Shown piece after piece: positions 1 through 10,205 of a stretch of DNA of 64,000 nucleotides. A program made the translations under genes and the position numbers. Source of the stretch: Bacillota bacterium (GTDB taxonomy: Bacteria > Bacillota > Bacilli > Alicyclobacillales > SLC66). Numbering within the stretch: position 1 is the first letter of the stretch; each line of letters starts with the position of its first letter. The stretch is from contig JAPNUP010000148.1 in the NCBI GenBank assembly GCA_026627345.1, positions 39,922-103,921 on the forward strand. Direction: 5' to 3'. Below the pieces are notes generated by a model, which searched no databases, had not been told where the DNA came from, and worked only from the letters and a program-made list of their open reading frames with translations.

Positions 1-943
1 CATAACTAGCGCCAAACCCTGCATCCGCCAGATCCTCGTCGATCAACGCATAGTAGAGCTGCGCACCACGCCCGAGAAGCGCATCCAAAGCAATTTCCAT
101 CGCGGCTTCGTGACGCTGGCGCAACTGTCCCGTGACGGGCACTGCCGTCTCTTTGAAGCCGAACATCGTACGCGGTTGGGACACGGCTAGGCGACTCTCG
201 CGAAGCGCCTGACTCGGGTGTTTCGGTACAGGTGGGAAGCCGCGTACAATAGGCGGTTGCGGTTGGTACCCTTTAGCCGCTTGATTGGCGACAACATGCT
301 CTAAAATAACATCCGGTTCCATTGGACCGATAACGAACAAAACCATGTTCCCAGGGTGATAAAACGTTCTGTGGCAATCATACAGGTCTTCTTTCGTGAT
401 CTGATAAATCGACTCCACCGTACCTGCAATGTCAGTGGCCAGAGGGTGTTGCCCGTACATACCTTGCAACAACCCTTTGAAAACCTGCCAAAACGGGTTA
501 TCTTCGTACATGCGAATTTCCTGTGCAATAATACCTTTTTCCTTTTCCACGTTCTCGTCCGTAAAATAAGGACGTTGGACGAAATCGATCAAGATCGAAA
601 GACTGTCCAACACTTTGTCCGTAGACGAAAACAGATAGGTCGTACTGTCAAAGGTCGTGAAAGCATTGGTTTGCGCGCCGTTTTTAGCAAAATCCAGAAA
701 GATGTCCCCGTGCTCTTCTTCGAACATCTTGTGCTCCAAAAAATGTGCAATGCCGTCTGGCACATGGCGTACAGCACTCTGACCTGGCACTACGAAGTCA
801 TTGTCGATCGAACCATACTTTGTCGTGAAACACGCATAAGTTTGCCGAAAATCTGGCTTTTGCAGTACATACAGCGTTAAGCCGTTGTCCAGAACCTCCG
901 TGTACAGTGTCTCCCCGACAGAATCGTAGCGAATCTCACGCAT
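1..943 (-). CDS. ymfH: M16 family zinc metallopeptidase, YmfH-like (partial, C-terminus beyond window)
   Basis: The N-terminal 314 residues of an M16 (pitrilysin/insulinase-type) peptidase are present; the 3' end runs off the window. The inverted zinc motif HxxEH is intact as H-F-L-E-H (H67, E70, H71), followed by the NAxT segment typical of the family. The start ATG at 943 overlaps the end of the upstream M16 gene by 8 bases, so the two are one operon and probably translationally coupled. In Bacillus the equivalent YmfF/YmfH pair is of poorly defined role. This one is expected to be the catalytic member of a two-subunit peptidase, which is inferred from the family. Confidence 0.9.
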   Translation of the reverse strand, partial: MREIRYDSVGETLYTEVLDNGLTLYVLQKPDFRQTYACFTTKYGSIDNDFVVPGQSAVRHVPDGIAHFLEHKMFEEEHGDIFLDFAKNGAQTNAFTTFDSTTYLFSSTDKVLDSLSILIDFVQRPYFTDENVEKEKGIIAQEIRMYEDNPFWQVFKGLLQGMYGQHPLATDIAGTVESIYQITKEDLYDCHRTFYHPGNMVLFVIGPMEPDVILEHVVANQAAKGYQPQPPIVRGFPPVPKHPSQALRESRLAVSQPRTMFGFKETAVPVTGQLRQRHEAAMEIALDALLGRGAQLYYALIDEDLADAGFGASY

Positions 944-2240
944 GGGTCTCACCCTCCTGATCCCGTAAGAAATACACCGTATCTAGTTTGACTCCCTGCG
1001 CAACCCGCACCACGTCTTCTTTCGTGACGGAGGCGATGCTATCCAACAGCTCGGGCACCGTACGACTTCGCCCGGACAGTCGTCCATACATCTGAAGCAT
1101 CGCCCCCGTCAGCGGTTGGTCATCAGACAGAAGATACTGATTGATCAATCCGTCACGCGTAAACTGTAGCTCATCATCCGAGATCATGCCGGACCGCAGT
1201 GCCTCCAATTGTTCAACAATAATGCCTTGTGCTTGGTCAAAATTCTCGATCTGAATCCCTGATTGGATAAAGATAATGCCTTTGAGTCCCTCCAAACGGC
1301 TGGACGCATAGTAGGCTAGGCTCGCTTTCTCACGCACGTTGGTAAATAGCTTAGAGTGCGGAAACCCACCAAGCACGCCATTGTACACGAGAAGTGCCGG
1401 ATAATCTTCACTAGCGTACGATGCATTCGTAGAAAGCCCCATGTTAAGCTTCCCTTGATTTACATCGAGTCGCTCGACGATAACCTTAGGCTCCGCACGA
1501 TTAACGCGATTAAACGGCACCGTACGCATATCAGCTACACTTTTGGCAAAAGTCTCGCTGCGAAAGTCCTTAAGGACTTGCATGACGGACGTAGATAGCA
1601 CATGCGCGTCGACGTTGCCGACGATATACAGATGTAGGTCGTGCGTTTGTACCAGATGTCGGTAATCCTCGTAAAGTGATGCAGGCGTGATCTCATCTAC
1701 GCGTTGAGCATAACCATTTCGCGGAATTCCGTAAGGCAAATTCTCGCACATCAATTGTGTACAGCGATCGGCTGCATAGGCAATCTTGTCATTCACAACA
1801 TTTTCGATTCGTTGCTTGTGCAACATCTTCTCGGTTTGCACAGCCTTTGGGTCAAAAGCACCCTCTAAGAGATGGGGTTGAAACAACACCTCTGCAAAGA
1901 GCGAAAACGCCTCGGCAAAAAGCCCTTTGGCCTCAGGCAGATGGGATTCATTCGCGCACTGCAGAGAAAATTCGATCGTCTGCGCATCGCCTTGTTTCAC
2001 CGCACGACCACCGATACTCGCTCCGTAGAGGTCATCAAACGCGCGCATGAGTCCTTCAGGACTCGGATGCCGCTTCGTGCCACGCAATAACACATGCGGT
2101 AACACAGAGTACGCGGTGACAGTGTCCTCTGCGAGCGTACACTGCCAAGTCGCAAGCGCGGTCACCATCTTGTATTTTTCCGTCGGCAAAATATGTACAT
2201 GAATGCCATCATACTGCTCACTATGCCAGTTGGCTGTCAC
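936..2240 (-). CDS. ymfF: M16 family peptidase-like protein, YmfF-like, non-catalytic partner
   Basis: A 434-residue M16-fold protein with the family's N-terminal and C-terminal halves. Where an active M16 enzyme has HxxEH, this one reads HVLLR (from H49), so the metal ligands are missing. That matches YmfF-type partners, which pair with a catalytic YmfH-type subunit. It lies directly upstream of the HxxEH-bearing gene and overlaps it by 8 bases. The likely role is scaffold or substrate-binding half of a heterodimeric peptidase. The pairing is inferred from gene order and family knowledge. Confidence 0.87.
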   Translation of the reverse strand: MTANWHSEQYDGIHVHILPTEKYKMVTALATWQCTLAEDTVTAYSVLPHVLLRGTKRHPSPEGLMRAFDDLYGASIGGRAVKQGDAQTIEFSLQCANESHLPEAKGLFAEAFSLFAEVLFQPHLLEGAFDPKAVQTEKMLHKQRIENVVNDKIAYAADRCTQLMCENLPYGIPRNGYAQRVDEITPASLYEDYRHLVQTHDLHLYIVGNVDAHVLSTSVMQVLKDFRSETFAKSVADMRTVPFNRVNRAEPKVIVERLDVNQGKLNMGLSTNASYASEDYPALLVYNGVLGGFPHSKLFTNVREKASLAYYASSRLEGLKGIIFIQSGIQIENFDQAQGIIVEQLEALRSGMISDDELQFTRDGLINQYLLSDDQPLTGAMLQMYGRLSGRSRTVPELLDSIASVTKEDVVRVAQGVKLDTVYFLRDQEGETHA

Positions 2241-2309
2241 TGTCCGCAGCCCCCTTTTCTCGATTGCCTCGCGTACGTAGTATGTGTTCTAGAAAAAACG
2301 GCATACCAA

Positions 2310-2340
2310 TCGCCCTCGGCACCACCCACACCGAGGGCGA
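2310..2340 (-). terminator. Hairpin downstream of the zinc-finger gene
   Basis: A perfect 10-bp inverted repeat (TCGCCCTCGG / CCGAGGGCGA) with an 11-nt loop lies 18 bases past the stop of the small zinc-finger gene. Read on the minus strand, a T-run follows about 12 nt later. It probably separates that gene from ymfF. Confidence 0.6.
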
Positions 2341-2358
2341 ACGACATAGATCTCACCT

Positions 2359-2601
2359 TTATGAACCTTTGCGCATCTGACTGCGTGCCGCGGCTTGGGC
2401 CACATCAAAATCAAGACGCGTAATCAGTTGCGACTTGCGAATCCACTGTTGCACGTCACGACGCATCACGGGAGCCACGTACTTGGGTAATCCGTAATGG
2501 TCCACTAGTTCCTTGCGGGACATTTGATGGCGGCTCTTGCAATGCAGATTCGTCAGAGCTTCCATCAACTCACCACAGATTGGACATTGAAACACGGACA
2601 C
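2359..2601 (-). CDS. Small zinc-finger-like protein, Ros/MucR-resembling
   Basis: An 80-residue protein with a C-P-I-C knuckle (C6, C9) followed by H19, C20 and H24, enough to bind one zinc. The segment after the finger, R-K-E-L-V-D-H-Y-G-L-P, resembles the stretch that follows the finger in Ros/MucR regulators (Y-x-x-x-W-x-L-P). Those are best known from Proteobacteria; this match is by eye and partial. The C-terminus is basic. It is a single gene, bounded by a hairpin downstream and by the ndh terminator upstream. It may bind DNA or RNA; no target is visible. It could equally be a generic small Zn-ribbon protein. Confidence 0.7.
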   Translation of the reverse strand: MSVFQCPICGELMEALTNLHCKSRHQMSRKELVDHYGLPKYVAPVMRRDVQQWIRKSQLITRLDFDVAQAAARSQMRKGS

Positions 2602-2736
2602 TCATCCCTTCACGTGGGGTATGTCACATGTGTTGCCTTCTGTAAGAGCTTCTCGGATGTCTCTTTGATGTGTACACAAGATGCAAGCTATTTTAGTACC
2701 CTTTGAGTGTACCTTTTTTCCATTGTGGAAGCAATC

Positions 2737-2767
2737 AAAAAAGCGCCACCCATCATGCAGTGGCGCT
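2737..2767 (-). terminator. Rho-independent terminator of ndh
   Basis: On the minus strand, AGCGCCAC pairs with GTGGCGCT around a 10-nt loop and is followed directly by six T residues. It begins 13 bases beyond the ndh stop codon. Confidence 0.88.
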
Positions 2768-2779
2768 CGCTTCATACGT

Positions 2780-3949
2780 TTAGTGAAACACGGAACCGAT
2801 CTTGGCGAGATAGCGCCAATTGCCAGCCTCTTTGACCAGATAAGCCATGCGACCATGCAGTTTAGTCGACCTGCCTACTTTGCCGACACAGTCTTTGCGA
2901 CCAAGCGACGCCAAGGTCCCCATCATCACTGGCTTAAACGCTTCTTTGACGCCACCTTTGATGTCATGATAAAGGCCTTGGCCTGCTGCCGCCCCCATCT
3001 GCCAAGCGAGTTGCGCCGTTGGGGGCAAAGGTCTGCCATTGTCCCCGAGTACAAACGCACAGTCGCCCACCAGATAAGTATTTGGAATGTTGACCGACTG
3101 TAGATAAGCATCGACTTTCGCGCGTCCACGCGGCTCAGTCTCGAACCCGGCGTCGACAACCAACTGGCTACCGCGTACGCCGCCTGTCCAAATCATCGTT
3201 TCGGTCTCGATGACACTGCCATCTTTCAGGTGCACAAGGCCAGGTTCAACCTTGGCAACCGCCACGCCTGTGCGAAATCTGACACCGCGCGACTGCAGAC
3301 TCTCCTGCGCCGCCTGCACTAATTCGGGATCAAAGCCGGGCAAAATGCTCGGCATCGCCTCCACGTTGTAAATCTCCACCTGGCTGTAGTCGACACCTGT
3401 CTCTGCCGCCAAACGCGGCAATGCATCTGCCAGTTCGCCGACCAGCTCGATTCCACTGAACCCCGCGCCACCTACTACAAAACGAAGTAATTCCGGCCTG
3501 CGATCATAGGCGTATCGAGCGAAGCAGGACTGAATGTGCACGCGAATCAACCGCGCTTGATTAATCGTCTTCATGATAAAGGCGTTTTCCTTCATGCCTT
3601 CGATGCCGAAATACTCGGCCTCACTGCCAAGCGCCACCACCAAATAGTCATACACCAACCGTTGCCCGTCTACTAACTCTACTGTGCGCTCATCTGGGAT
3701 GATCCGCGCCACTGTACCTTTGAGTACATCGATATCCTTACCGTTGACCACTTTTTCAATAAGGACGCGACTCGCGCGATCGGAACGGGCCCCGACGGCC
3801 GTCTCGTGTAACTGTGTAACCAATTGATGATAACTGTGTTTATTCACAAGCGTGATCCGCGCATCATCGACGGTCAACTTCTTACGCGCCTCAAGCGCGC
3901 TCATCAAACCCCCATAACCTGCCCCTAGAACGACAATATGTTTAGCCAT
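2780..3949 (-). CDS. ndh: Type II NADH dehydrogenase (NDH-2)
   Basis: A single-subunit FAD enzyme that passes electrons from NADH to quinone without pumping protons, acting at the inner face of the cell membrane. The N-terminal FAD site is VVLGAGYGG (GxGxxG at residues 9-14) and the second, NAD-binding Rossmann motif is VVGGAGFSG near residue 158. TGG and GDCAF motifs of the pyridine-nucleotide disulphide oxidoreductase family follow. At 389 residues it ends soon after the FAD domain, a little shorter than Bacillus Ndh, and has no obvious C-terminal membrane helix. It is monocistronic, with its own terminator. The exact electron acceptor is inferred. Confidence 0.87.
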   Translation of the reverse strand: MAKHIVVLGAGYGGLMSALEARKKLTVDDARITLVNKHSYHQLVTQLHETAVGARSDRASRVLIEKVVNGKDIDVLKGTVARIIPDERTVELVDGQRLVYDYLVVALGSEAEYFGIEGMKENAFIMKTINQARLIRVHIQSCFARYAYDRRPELLRFVVGGAGFSGIELVGELADALPRLAAETGVDYSQVEIYNVEAMPSILPGFDPELVQAAQESLQSRGVRFRTGVAVAKVEPGLVHLKDGSVIETETMIWTGGVRGSQLVVDAGFETEPRGRAKVDAYLQSVNIPNTYLVGDCAFVLGDNGRPLPPTAQLAWQMGAAAGQGLYHDIKGGVKEAFKPVMMGTLASLGRKDCVGKVGRSTKLHGRMAYLVKEAGNWRYLAKIGSVFH

Positions 3950-4175
3950 GTCTCACTTGTCTCCCTTACACTCGTCTCCATGAATATCTTTTTATCATAG
4001 CAGGTATATAGTCGGTGTCAATAAAAGTCGAAACAAAATCGTTGACTCTTTCACCTGTATCTATTGACGGAGGTAAACTGTATCGATCCCCTTCTCTATC
4101 TTATGCGATTGATGACAGCCGATGTGACAAAGGAAGAAAACGGAGAACAAGGAATGACATTTCGTGTCGTCTCGG

Positions 4176-4205
4176 TTGAAATAGAGGCCACCTGTATTAT
4201 ATGAT
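4176..4205 (+). promoter_or_regulatory. Putative sigma-A promoter for the ferredoxin gene
   Basis: TTGAAA (4176-4181), an 18-bp spacer and TATGAT (4200-4205) are correctly placed 38 bases upstream of the ferredoxin start, with GAGAGGAG at 4227 as ribosome binding site. The rest of the 293-base gap between ndh and this gene shows no convincing gene. Confidence 0.6.
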
Positions 4206-4242
4206 AAGTCTGAGGTTTACTTGTACGAGAGGAGTGGATATT

Positions 4243-4479
4243 GTGGCGTTCATTATTGTTTCTCCCTGTATTGGTGAGAAGGCTGCCGACTGTGTTGAAA
4301 CCTGCCCTGTCGATGCGATTCACGAAGGGGAAGATCAGTACTACATCGACCCAGAGACTTGCATCGATTGCGGTGCTTGCGAGGCTGTTTGCCCTGTCTC
4401 GGCTATTTACCAAGAAGACTTCGTGCCCGATGACGAGAAGTCGTTTATCGAGAAAAACGCAGAGTTCTTCAAGAAGTAA
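4243..4479 (+). CDS. 7Fe-type ferredoxin ([3Fe-4S][4Fe-4S])
   Basis: A 78-residue acidic ferredoxin. The first cluster motif is C-x7-C-x3-C-P, missing the second cysteine of a normal C-x2-C-x2-C-x3-C set, as in [3Fe-4S] sites of 7Fe ferredoxins. The second is complete (CIDCGACEAVCP) and should hold [4Fe-4S]. A GTG start is chosen because GAGAGGAG lies 8 bases upstream. An ATG at 4201 gives 14 extra residues and has no binding site. It is an electron carrier for soluble redox enzymes; no specific partner is adjacent. A hairpin follows. Confidence 0.92.
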   Translation: MAFIIVSPCIGEKAADCVETCPVDAIHEGEDQYYIDPETCIDCGACEAVCPVSAIYQEDFVPDDEKSFIEKNAEFFKK

Positions 4480-4528
4480 GTGACTGTCTCTGCGCGGCAA
4501 GCTGCGTAGACAAGAAAGCGGCGCTGAT

Positions 4529-4560
4529 AAGCGCGCGACCGTTTTGAGCGTCGCGCGCTT
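4529..4560. terminator. Bidirectional hairpin between ferredoxin and MFS genes
   Basis: AAGCGCGCGAC and GTCGCGCGCTT form a perfect 11-bp stem with a 10-nt loop, placed between convergent genes. Short A and T ends flank the stem on either side, so it can serve both strands. Confidence 0.7.
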
Positions 4561-4562
4561 AC

Positions 4563-5849
4563 TCATGCTTTGCGCCTACCTCCCCTGTTAACGGGGATCT
4601 CACCCGGAACTTGCACGGGCTGAAAGTCGCGATAGCTCACCGGATCGCGCGGGTCATAACGAACGTGGCGTACCACCCACACGACGATCATATGTGCGCA
4701 GCCAAGCACTGTGGCAAGGGCAATGAGCTTATGTTGCGACGGGGACGACAACGCGACCACTGTGAACGATCCTACGCTGAGCAGTCGCCCCAAGCCAAGC
4801 GCAAGTTCACGCGCAATCAAGTGTTCCGAACGCCGCGACCGTGACGCCTCAGATTCGTCAATCTCATTTAGTTGCATAGCCCCGAGTGGCACCATGAGAA
4901 ACGGCAACGCAGTCGCCGTCACAATCCCAAACACGAGCAACGAGCGACGACTGACCTCCCACCAGAATATCTGCACACCTGCGGCTAACAAGAGACTAGA
5001 CACATACATCAGTGCGCGGCTCACGCGCCGATTGTTTGCGATGCGTCCCGATACGTAGAAGGCGGCCAGGGACAAGAGGCCTGTCCATAAGCCGTATTCC
5101 CCGAGACCGGCTTCTGATTTCGTTACAAAAAATACCAATAATCCAATGAGAAAGGCAAAGACGCCCTCACGGATCCCAAACACCACCTGCCCGATGAGCA
5201 GACGCCGCCAGTCAGGATCTCTACGTAGGCGAAAGCCTGTCCGCAAGTGCAAAGGGGCATGTCTGTCTTGTACAGGCAACCTGAAGCTAAGTACAAACAG
5301 CAAGGCAAACAGGATCAAAGAGACACCAAATACTAGGTGATACCCGGAAAAACGAGTGTGATCAGAAATGAGAAAGCCCGCAAGAAAAGGCGGAATCGTG
5401 CCTGCCAAGGTACCAAACAAACCAGCCCAGCCACTGAATGACCCGCGCGTCCGATCAGTGGTCAGATCAAAAGTTAGCACATGAAAACCGTACCAGTATA
5501 GGCCTTGCCCAGCGCCAAAAAAGACACCGAGCCAAATCACATGATGGGCGCTGCGACTCCCCAGTACGAACAAGAGGGCAAAAAACACAGATATCGCGAC
5601 TACACCTACGCGAATCATCCACGGCACGCCAGTGCGCGGACTGAGATACCCGGCGGCCAGAAATGAGAGCGGCAATGCCGCGTACATACAGAGGTTAAAG
5701 ACCCCAATCGCAACAAAGGAATGGTCCACGCGCCAAATAAAGACGTTCACAAACATCCCGGACAGCGTGTACGCAGCCACAAATAAGGTGCCAATTACGA
5801 GAAGCAAACGGCTGGCTTTAGGAAGCTTTGGATGAACCGAGGATAGCAT
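4563..5849 (-). CDS. MFS transporter, substrate unknown
   Basis: A 428-residue membrane protein with about twelve hydrophobic segments and a basic central loop (RLPVQDRHAPLHLRTGFRLRR region), the plan of the major facilitator superfamily. GAGGGGGG lies 5 bases before the ATG. The N-terminal half carries a glycine-rich FGAGQGLYWYG helix. Nothing adjacent points to a substrate. It sits alone between the ferredoxin terminator and uppP. An efflux or nutrient uptake role cannot be told from sequence. Confidence 0.8.
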   Translation of the reverse strand: MLSSVHPKLPKASRLLLVIGTLFVAAYTLSGMFVNVFIWRVDHSFVAIGVFNLCMYAALPLSFLAAGYLSPRTGVPWMIRVGVVAISVFFALLFVLGSRSAHHVIWLGVFFGAGQGLYWYGFHVLTFDLTTDRTRGSFSGWAGLFGTLAGTIPPFLAGFLISDHTRFSGYHLVFGVSLILFALLFVLSFRLPVQDRHAPLHLRTGFRLRRDPDWRRLLIGQVVFGIREGVFAFLIGLLVFFVTKSEAGLGEYGLWTGLLSLAAFYVSGRIANNRRVSRALMYVSSLLLAAGVQIFWWEVSRRSLLVFGIVTATALPFLMVPLGAMQLNEIDESEASRSRRSEHLIARELALGLGRLLSVGSFTVVALSSPSQHKLIALATVLGCAHMIVVWVVRHVRYDPRDPVSYRDFQPVQVPGEIPVNRGGRRKA

Positions 5850-5937
5850 GGAATCCCCCCTCGGTTACCTAAACTGCCTAAAACACAGCCATCTTATCCA
5901 CTGCGCAAGTACCTGTAGAGTCCAGATATGTTGCCTG

Positions 5938-6777
5938 TTAAACGATGAAACTATAAGCTAGCGTCAACACGCCGACGACCGCGCAGTAAATGCCAAACGG
6001 GCGCAAAGCACGCACTTCGTGGGTGCGAAAGTACCGCATGAGAAACCAGGTGCTAAAGTATGCAGCGACGCCTGCCACGACACCGCCGATCAAGGACATC
6101 TGCAAGAAGCCGTGCGCGGCGTGATGTAACTTCGGCAATTCCTTGACCGCGGCGCCAAGAATCACTGGCGTTGCGAGCAAGAAAGCGAAGCGTGCTGCCG
6201 CCTCATACCGTAGACCGTACATGAGGCCGCCGATCAAGGTTAGTGCTGACCTTGAGAACCCAGGAATCAGCGCAAAGGACTCAAGTACGCCGACCACCAA
6301 TGCCTCACCAAAGGTAAGATCGGTCATCTCTCGCTTACCTGTTTTCTTTAGCAGTCTATCGCCAATAATCAAAATGATCCCGTTGACGATGAGAAAAATC
6401 ATGGCCACACGCGGTGTTGCGAACAGTTGCGCGAACTTCTTCGCGCCGAGTTCGCCGATAATGACGGGCGGAATCGTACCCACGACGAGCAGTAAAAACT
6501 CTTTGCGTGAACGCTTTACTTGCGGACGCTTTGCTGATGGGCCGCTCGCAAATAAAGCGACGATCATCGTCAACCAGTCTTTCCAGAAAAATAGCAATAA
6601 AGCGACCGCTGTCCCTACGTGCAACGCCACAACAAAAGGTAGAAAAGCAGGGTCTGCCTGCACGTTCGGCCAATGCAGCAAATAAGGCAGAATGACGCCG
6701 TGTCCGACGCTGCTAATCGGAAAAAGTTCAGTAATCCCCTGTATCAAAGAGAAGATCAGGGTCTGTACGATGGTCAT
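5938..6777 (-). CDS. uppP: Undecaprenyl-diphosphatase (BacA/UppP family)
   Basis: An integral membrane phosphatase that turns undecaprenyl diphosphate into the monophosphate carrier used for peptidoglycan and teichoic acid export; loss usually raises bacitracin sensitivity. The two family signatures are clear: QGITELFPISSVGH from residue 13 (with the catalytic Glu) and PGFSRSALTLIGG around residue 170 (with the Arg). The 279-residue length and eight-helix pattern fit the family. The GGGAGG site is 12 bases upstream of the ATG. Confidence 0.94.
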   Translation of the reverse strand: MTIVQTLIFSLIQGITELFPISSVGHGVILPYLLHWPNVQADPAFLPFVVALHVGTAVALLLFFWKDWLTMIVALFASGPSAKRPQVKRSRKEFLLLVVGTIPPVIIGELGAKKFAQLFATPRVAMIFLIVNGIILIIGDRLLKKTGKREMTDLTFGEALVVGVLESFALIPGFSRSALTLIGGLMYGLRYEAAARFAFLLATPVILGAAVKELPKLHHAAHGFLQMSLIGGVVAGVAAYFSTWFLMRYFRTHEVRALRPFGIYCAVVGVLTLAYSFIV

Positions 6778-6879
6778 AGAAAATACAGGCCTCCCTCAGT
6801 CTAGTTCGGGGGTATTGTAACATATTTCTCACATACCCCGCCTGTACTTTCTGAGAGAGACCCTATTTACTATTTTTGC

Positions 6880-6907
6880 GCAGTCGCCTATTCTTCCCGT
6901 GGACGGT
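6880..6907 (-). repeat. Dispersed intergenic element, copy 1 (diverged)
   Basis: Located just downstream of icmF. Nineteen bases (6889-6907) are identical to 14087-14105 downstream of fadN. Including neighbouring positions, about 27 of 30 bases agree. Here the right half of the palindrome is lost, so the hairpin is weak. Confidence 0.55.
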
Positions 6908-6917
6908 AGCTAAGCGA

Positions 6918-9900
6918 TTACAGATTGCGTCTATACTGTCCTCCTACCTCATAGAGCGCCGCTGTGATCTGTCCGAGACTCGCCACTTGTACGGTTTCCA
7001 TCAATTCTGCGAACAGATTCCCTCCCGCCTCGGCTACCGCTTGCAGGCGCTTTAGAGCTGGCCCCGATTGGGCTGCATGCCTCTCGACAAACTGCTTGAG
7101 GTTCGCGATCTGTCCGACTTTCTCCTCTTGCGTCGCACGTGCCAACTGCATCTCACCTTTCGCGGCGCTCGCCTCGTCCCTATGCGGCAAAAAGGTGTTC
7201 ACACCGATAATCGGCAGTTGCCCGGAATGCTTGAGTGTCTCGTAATAGAGCGACTCCTCTTGAATCTTGCCACGTTGATACTGCGTCTCCATCGCGCCTA
7301 ACACACCACCTCGCTCATGCAAACGCTTGAACTCTGCGATGACGGCTTCCTCCACCAGATCAGTCAGCTCTTCGACGATGAACGCACCTTGCGAAGGGTT
7401 CTCGTTTTTCGCCAAGCCAAATTCCCGGTTAATGATCATCTGAATTGCCATCGCCCGGCGAACAGACTCCTCCGTAGGCGTCGTGATCGCCTCATCGTAC
7501 GCGTTTGTATGCAGCGAATTACAGTTGTCGTTGATCGCGAGCAGCGCTTGCAAGGTCGTGCGAATGTCGTTGAAATTGACCTCTTGTGCATGCAGCGAGC
7601 GACCAGAAGTCTGAATGTGATACTTCAGCTTTTGGCTACGCTCACCCGCTCCATACAGGTCACGCATGACAACAGCCCAAATGCGGCGTGCGACCCGACC
7701 CATGACGGTATACTCCGGATCCATGCCATTGCTGAAGAAGAACGAGAGGTTTGGAGCAAAATCGTCAATATGCATCCCACGGCTAAGGTAGTACTCCACA
7801 TAGGTGAATGCATTAGCCAGCGTGAACGCTAACTGCGAGATCGGATTGGCTCCAGCTTCTGCAATGTGATAGCCGCTAATGGATACGGAGTAGTAATTGC
7901 GCACCTGATGCTCGATAAAGTACTCCTGAATATCGCCCATCATCCGTAAGGCGAATTCCGTCGAGAAGATGCAAGTGTTTTGCCCTTGATCCTCCTTGAG
8001 GATATCCGCTTGCACAGTCCCTCGCACCGCCTTTAGCGTGCGCGCCGCGATGGTGCGGCGTTCCTCATCACTTGGGGCACGTCCTTCGCGTTGCTCGAAA
8101 GCGCGTAACTGTTGCCGAATGGCGGTATTGAAAAACATCGCCAAGAGCATCGGAGCCGGTCCGTTGATGGTCATCGAAACTGAAGTATTAGGATCCACCA
8201 GGTCAAAGCCGGCATATAGCTTCTCCATGTCATCAAGCGTGCAAATACTGACGCCGCTTTCGCCCACCTTGCCATAGACATCAGGTCGATAATCCGGGTC
8301 CTCCCCATACAACGTCACACTATCAAACGCCGTTGACAGACGCTTGGCCGGATCGTCTGCCGACAAGTAATGAAAGCGCCGGTTCGTGCGTTCAGGAGAG
8401 CCTTCACCCGCAAACTGACGCCGCGGCTCTTCATCTGTTCTTCGCAAAGCAAAGACACCCGCGGTATAGGGAAACTCACCCGGCACATTTTCAAGCGACA
8501 AAAAACGCACCCAGTCCCCGGCATCGCGATATCGGGGAACTGCCACACGCGGAATCGAGAGGCCACTCAAACTCTCTGTGTACAGCGGTTGGCGAAACGT
8601 TTTGTCGCGCACCACCGTGACGAGTTCCGGCGCATGATAGCGCGCGATCAGATCCGGTATGCTTTCGAGTTGGCTGCGGGTCTGCGCACTCAGTCGCGCA
8701 GTCAACCCTTGCAAAAGAGTGCGCAGTTGCTCTTGTGCGGCTTGCGTATTGTGTCCGACCTCTTGGCTACCTTCAGTAGGTTCCGAAATCAGGTTCAAGG
8801 CGCCTTCGGTTCGATAGCACTGCGACGCGAGTTCTGCTTGCTGCTCTACTTGTTCGTGATAGCGCTCCACCGTGCGGGCCACATCGAGCAGATACTGGGT
8901 ACGCTCACCTGGAATAATGGCGCTTCTTGTCGGCAACCCTGTTTTTAGCGTAAGGGACGACGCCAGATCGGTCTTGCACTTACGAGCCACTGTGTCTACG
9001 AGCGCCAAGTAAAGCGTATTGGTTCCTGGGTCATTAAATTGACTGGCCATGGTCCCATATACGGGCATCTCTTCTGGCGCATCGTGAAATCTACCCTGGT
9101 TGCGTTGGACCTGTTTGCGAACATCTCGCAGCGCGTCAAGGGATCCACGCCGATCAAATTTATTGATCGCCACTATGTCCGCATAGTCGAGCATATCGAT
9201 CTTCTCCAACTGCGAGGGCGCACCGAATTCACTTGTCATCACATAAACCGCTACATCTGCGATCGCCGCTACATCCGCATCGCCTTGCCCAATACCACTA
9301 GTTTCCAGTAATATCCAATCAAATCCCGCGGCGCGCAAGATTGTGCACGCATCCGCTGCGGCTGCCGAGAGCTCCGAGCGAGCGTTCCTCGTCGCTAGTG
9401 ACCGCATATACACGCGCGGATCGTAGATCGCATTCATGCGAATCCGATCGCCCAAGAGCGCACCGCCAGTCTTTTGACGCGATGGATCTACTGAGATCAC
9501 TGCAATCCGCTTATCGGGATCATCGCGTAAGAAGCGTCTCACTAGCTCATCAGTCAGGGAGCTCTTGCCTGCTCCGCCCGTTCCGGTGATCCCGATCACA
9601 GGTGCGGCGCCGTGCCCCGTCAACCGTGTGCCGAGATCAAAGGGATCGGTAGACTGCGCTTCAACAGCCTCCTCAGCCAAACTAATGAGCTCGGCGATCG
9701 TATCATGGTCGTCGGGGCGAAGCGTCTCATGACTGGCCAGCCACACCTTAGCCTTGGTTTTAGGCGTAGGCATATCTGCGCGCTGCAACATGTCATCGAT
9801 CATACCTTGAAGCCCGAGTTCACGGCCGTCGTCTGGCGAGTAGATGCGCGTCACACCGTAGGCGTGCAACTCCGCCAGCTCGCGCTCGACAATGACGCCA

Positions 9901-10205
9901 CCGCCACCACCAAACACGCGAATGTGAGAAGCGCCGCGCTCTTTCAACATGTCCACCATATATTTAAAAAACTCGACATGACCGCCTTGGTACGAACTCA
10001 CGGCGATCCCTTGAACATCTTCTTGAATGGCGGTGTCTACGATCTCTTTGACGGAACGGTTATGTCCGAGATGAATGACCTCGGCTCCGCTCGCTTGGAT
10101 CAGCCGACGCATAATATTGATCGATGCATCGTGACCATCATATAGACTGGAGGCTGTCACAAAACGCAAACGATGTACTGGCTGATAAGGACTGGCTGTA
10201 TTCAT
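6918..10205 (-). CDS. icmF: Fused isobutyryl-CoA mutase (B12-dependent, with MeaI-type GTPase)
   Basis: A 1095-residue protein that interconverts isobutyryl-CoA and n-butyryl-CoA by coenzyme B12 radical chemistry. Domains in order: cobalamin-binding domain with DGHDASIN (H25 as axial ligand), a G-protein chaperone domain with P-loop GTGGAGKS (208-215), a linker, and the large substrate-binding TIM barrel carrying the [13 protein letters not shown] motif. This three-part order separates IcmF from ordinary methylmalonyl-CoA mutase. Its ATG overlaps the tetR stop (ATGA), with AAGGAGG at the end of tetR. It links valine or branched fatty acid carbon to the adjacent beta-oxidation genes. Confidence 0.95.
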   Translation of the reverse strand: MNTASPYQPVHRLRFVTASSLYDGHDASINIMRRLIQASGAEVIHLGHNRSVKEIVDTAIQEDVQGIAVSSYQGGHVEFFKYMVDMLKERGASHIRVFGGGGGVIVERELAELHAYGVTRIYSPDDGRELGLQGMIDDMLQRADMPTPKTKAKVWLASHETLRPDDHDTIAELISLAEEAVEAQSTDPFDLGTRLTGHGAAPVIGITGTGGAGKSSLTDELVRRFLRDDPDKRIAVISVDPSRQKTGGALLGDRIRMNAIYDPRVYMRSLATRNARSELSAAAADACTILRAAGFDWILLETSGIGQGDADVAAIADVAVYVMTSEFGAPSQLEKIDMLDYADIVAINKFDRRGSLDALRDVRKQVQRNQGRFHDAPEEMPVYGTMASQFNDPGTNTLYLALVDTVARKCKTDLASSLTLKTGLPTRSAIIPGERTQYLLDVARTVERYHEQVEQQAELASQCYRTEGALNLISEPTEGSQEVGHNTQAAQEQLRTLLQGLTARLSAQTRSQLESIPDLIARYHAPELVTVVRDKTFRQPLYTESLSGLSIPRVAVPRYRDAGDWVRFLSLENVPGEFPYTAGVFALRRTDEEPRRQFAGEGSPERTNRRFHYLSADDPAKRLSTAFDSVTLYGEDPDYRPDVYGKVGESGVSICTLDDMEKLYAGFDLVDPNTSVSMTINGPAPMLLAMFFNTAIRQQLRAFEQREGRAPSDEERRTIAARTLKAVRGTVQADILKEDQGQNTCIFSTEFALRMMGDIQEYFIEHQVRNYYSVSISGYHIAEAGANPISQLAFTLANAFTYVEYYLSRGMHIDDFAPNLSFFFSNGMDPEYTVMGRVARRIWAVVMRDLYGAGERSQKLKYHIQTSGRSLHAQEVNFNDIRTTLQALLAINDNCNSLHTNAYDEAITTPTEESVRRAMAIQMIINREFGLAKNENPSQGAFIVEELTDLVEEAVIAEFKRLHERGGVLGAMETQYQRGKIQEESLYYETLKHSGQLPIIGVNTFLPHRDEASAAKGEMQLARATQEEKVGQIANLKQFVERHAAQSGPALKRLQAVAEAGGNLFAELMETVQVASLGQITAALYEVGGQYRRNL

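Noticed and set aside
356..880. A 174-codon plus-strand open frame at the left edge
   Set aside because: It is antisense to the M16 peptidase coding region, whose HxxEH frame is clear.
4103..4204. A 33-codon open frame between ndh and the ferredoxin gene
   Set aside because: No ribosome binding site precedes the ATG, and its end overlaps the predicted ferredoxin promoter.
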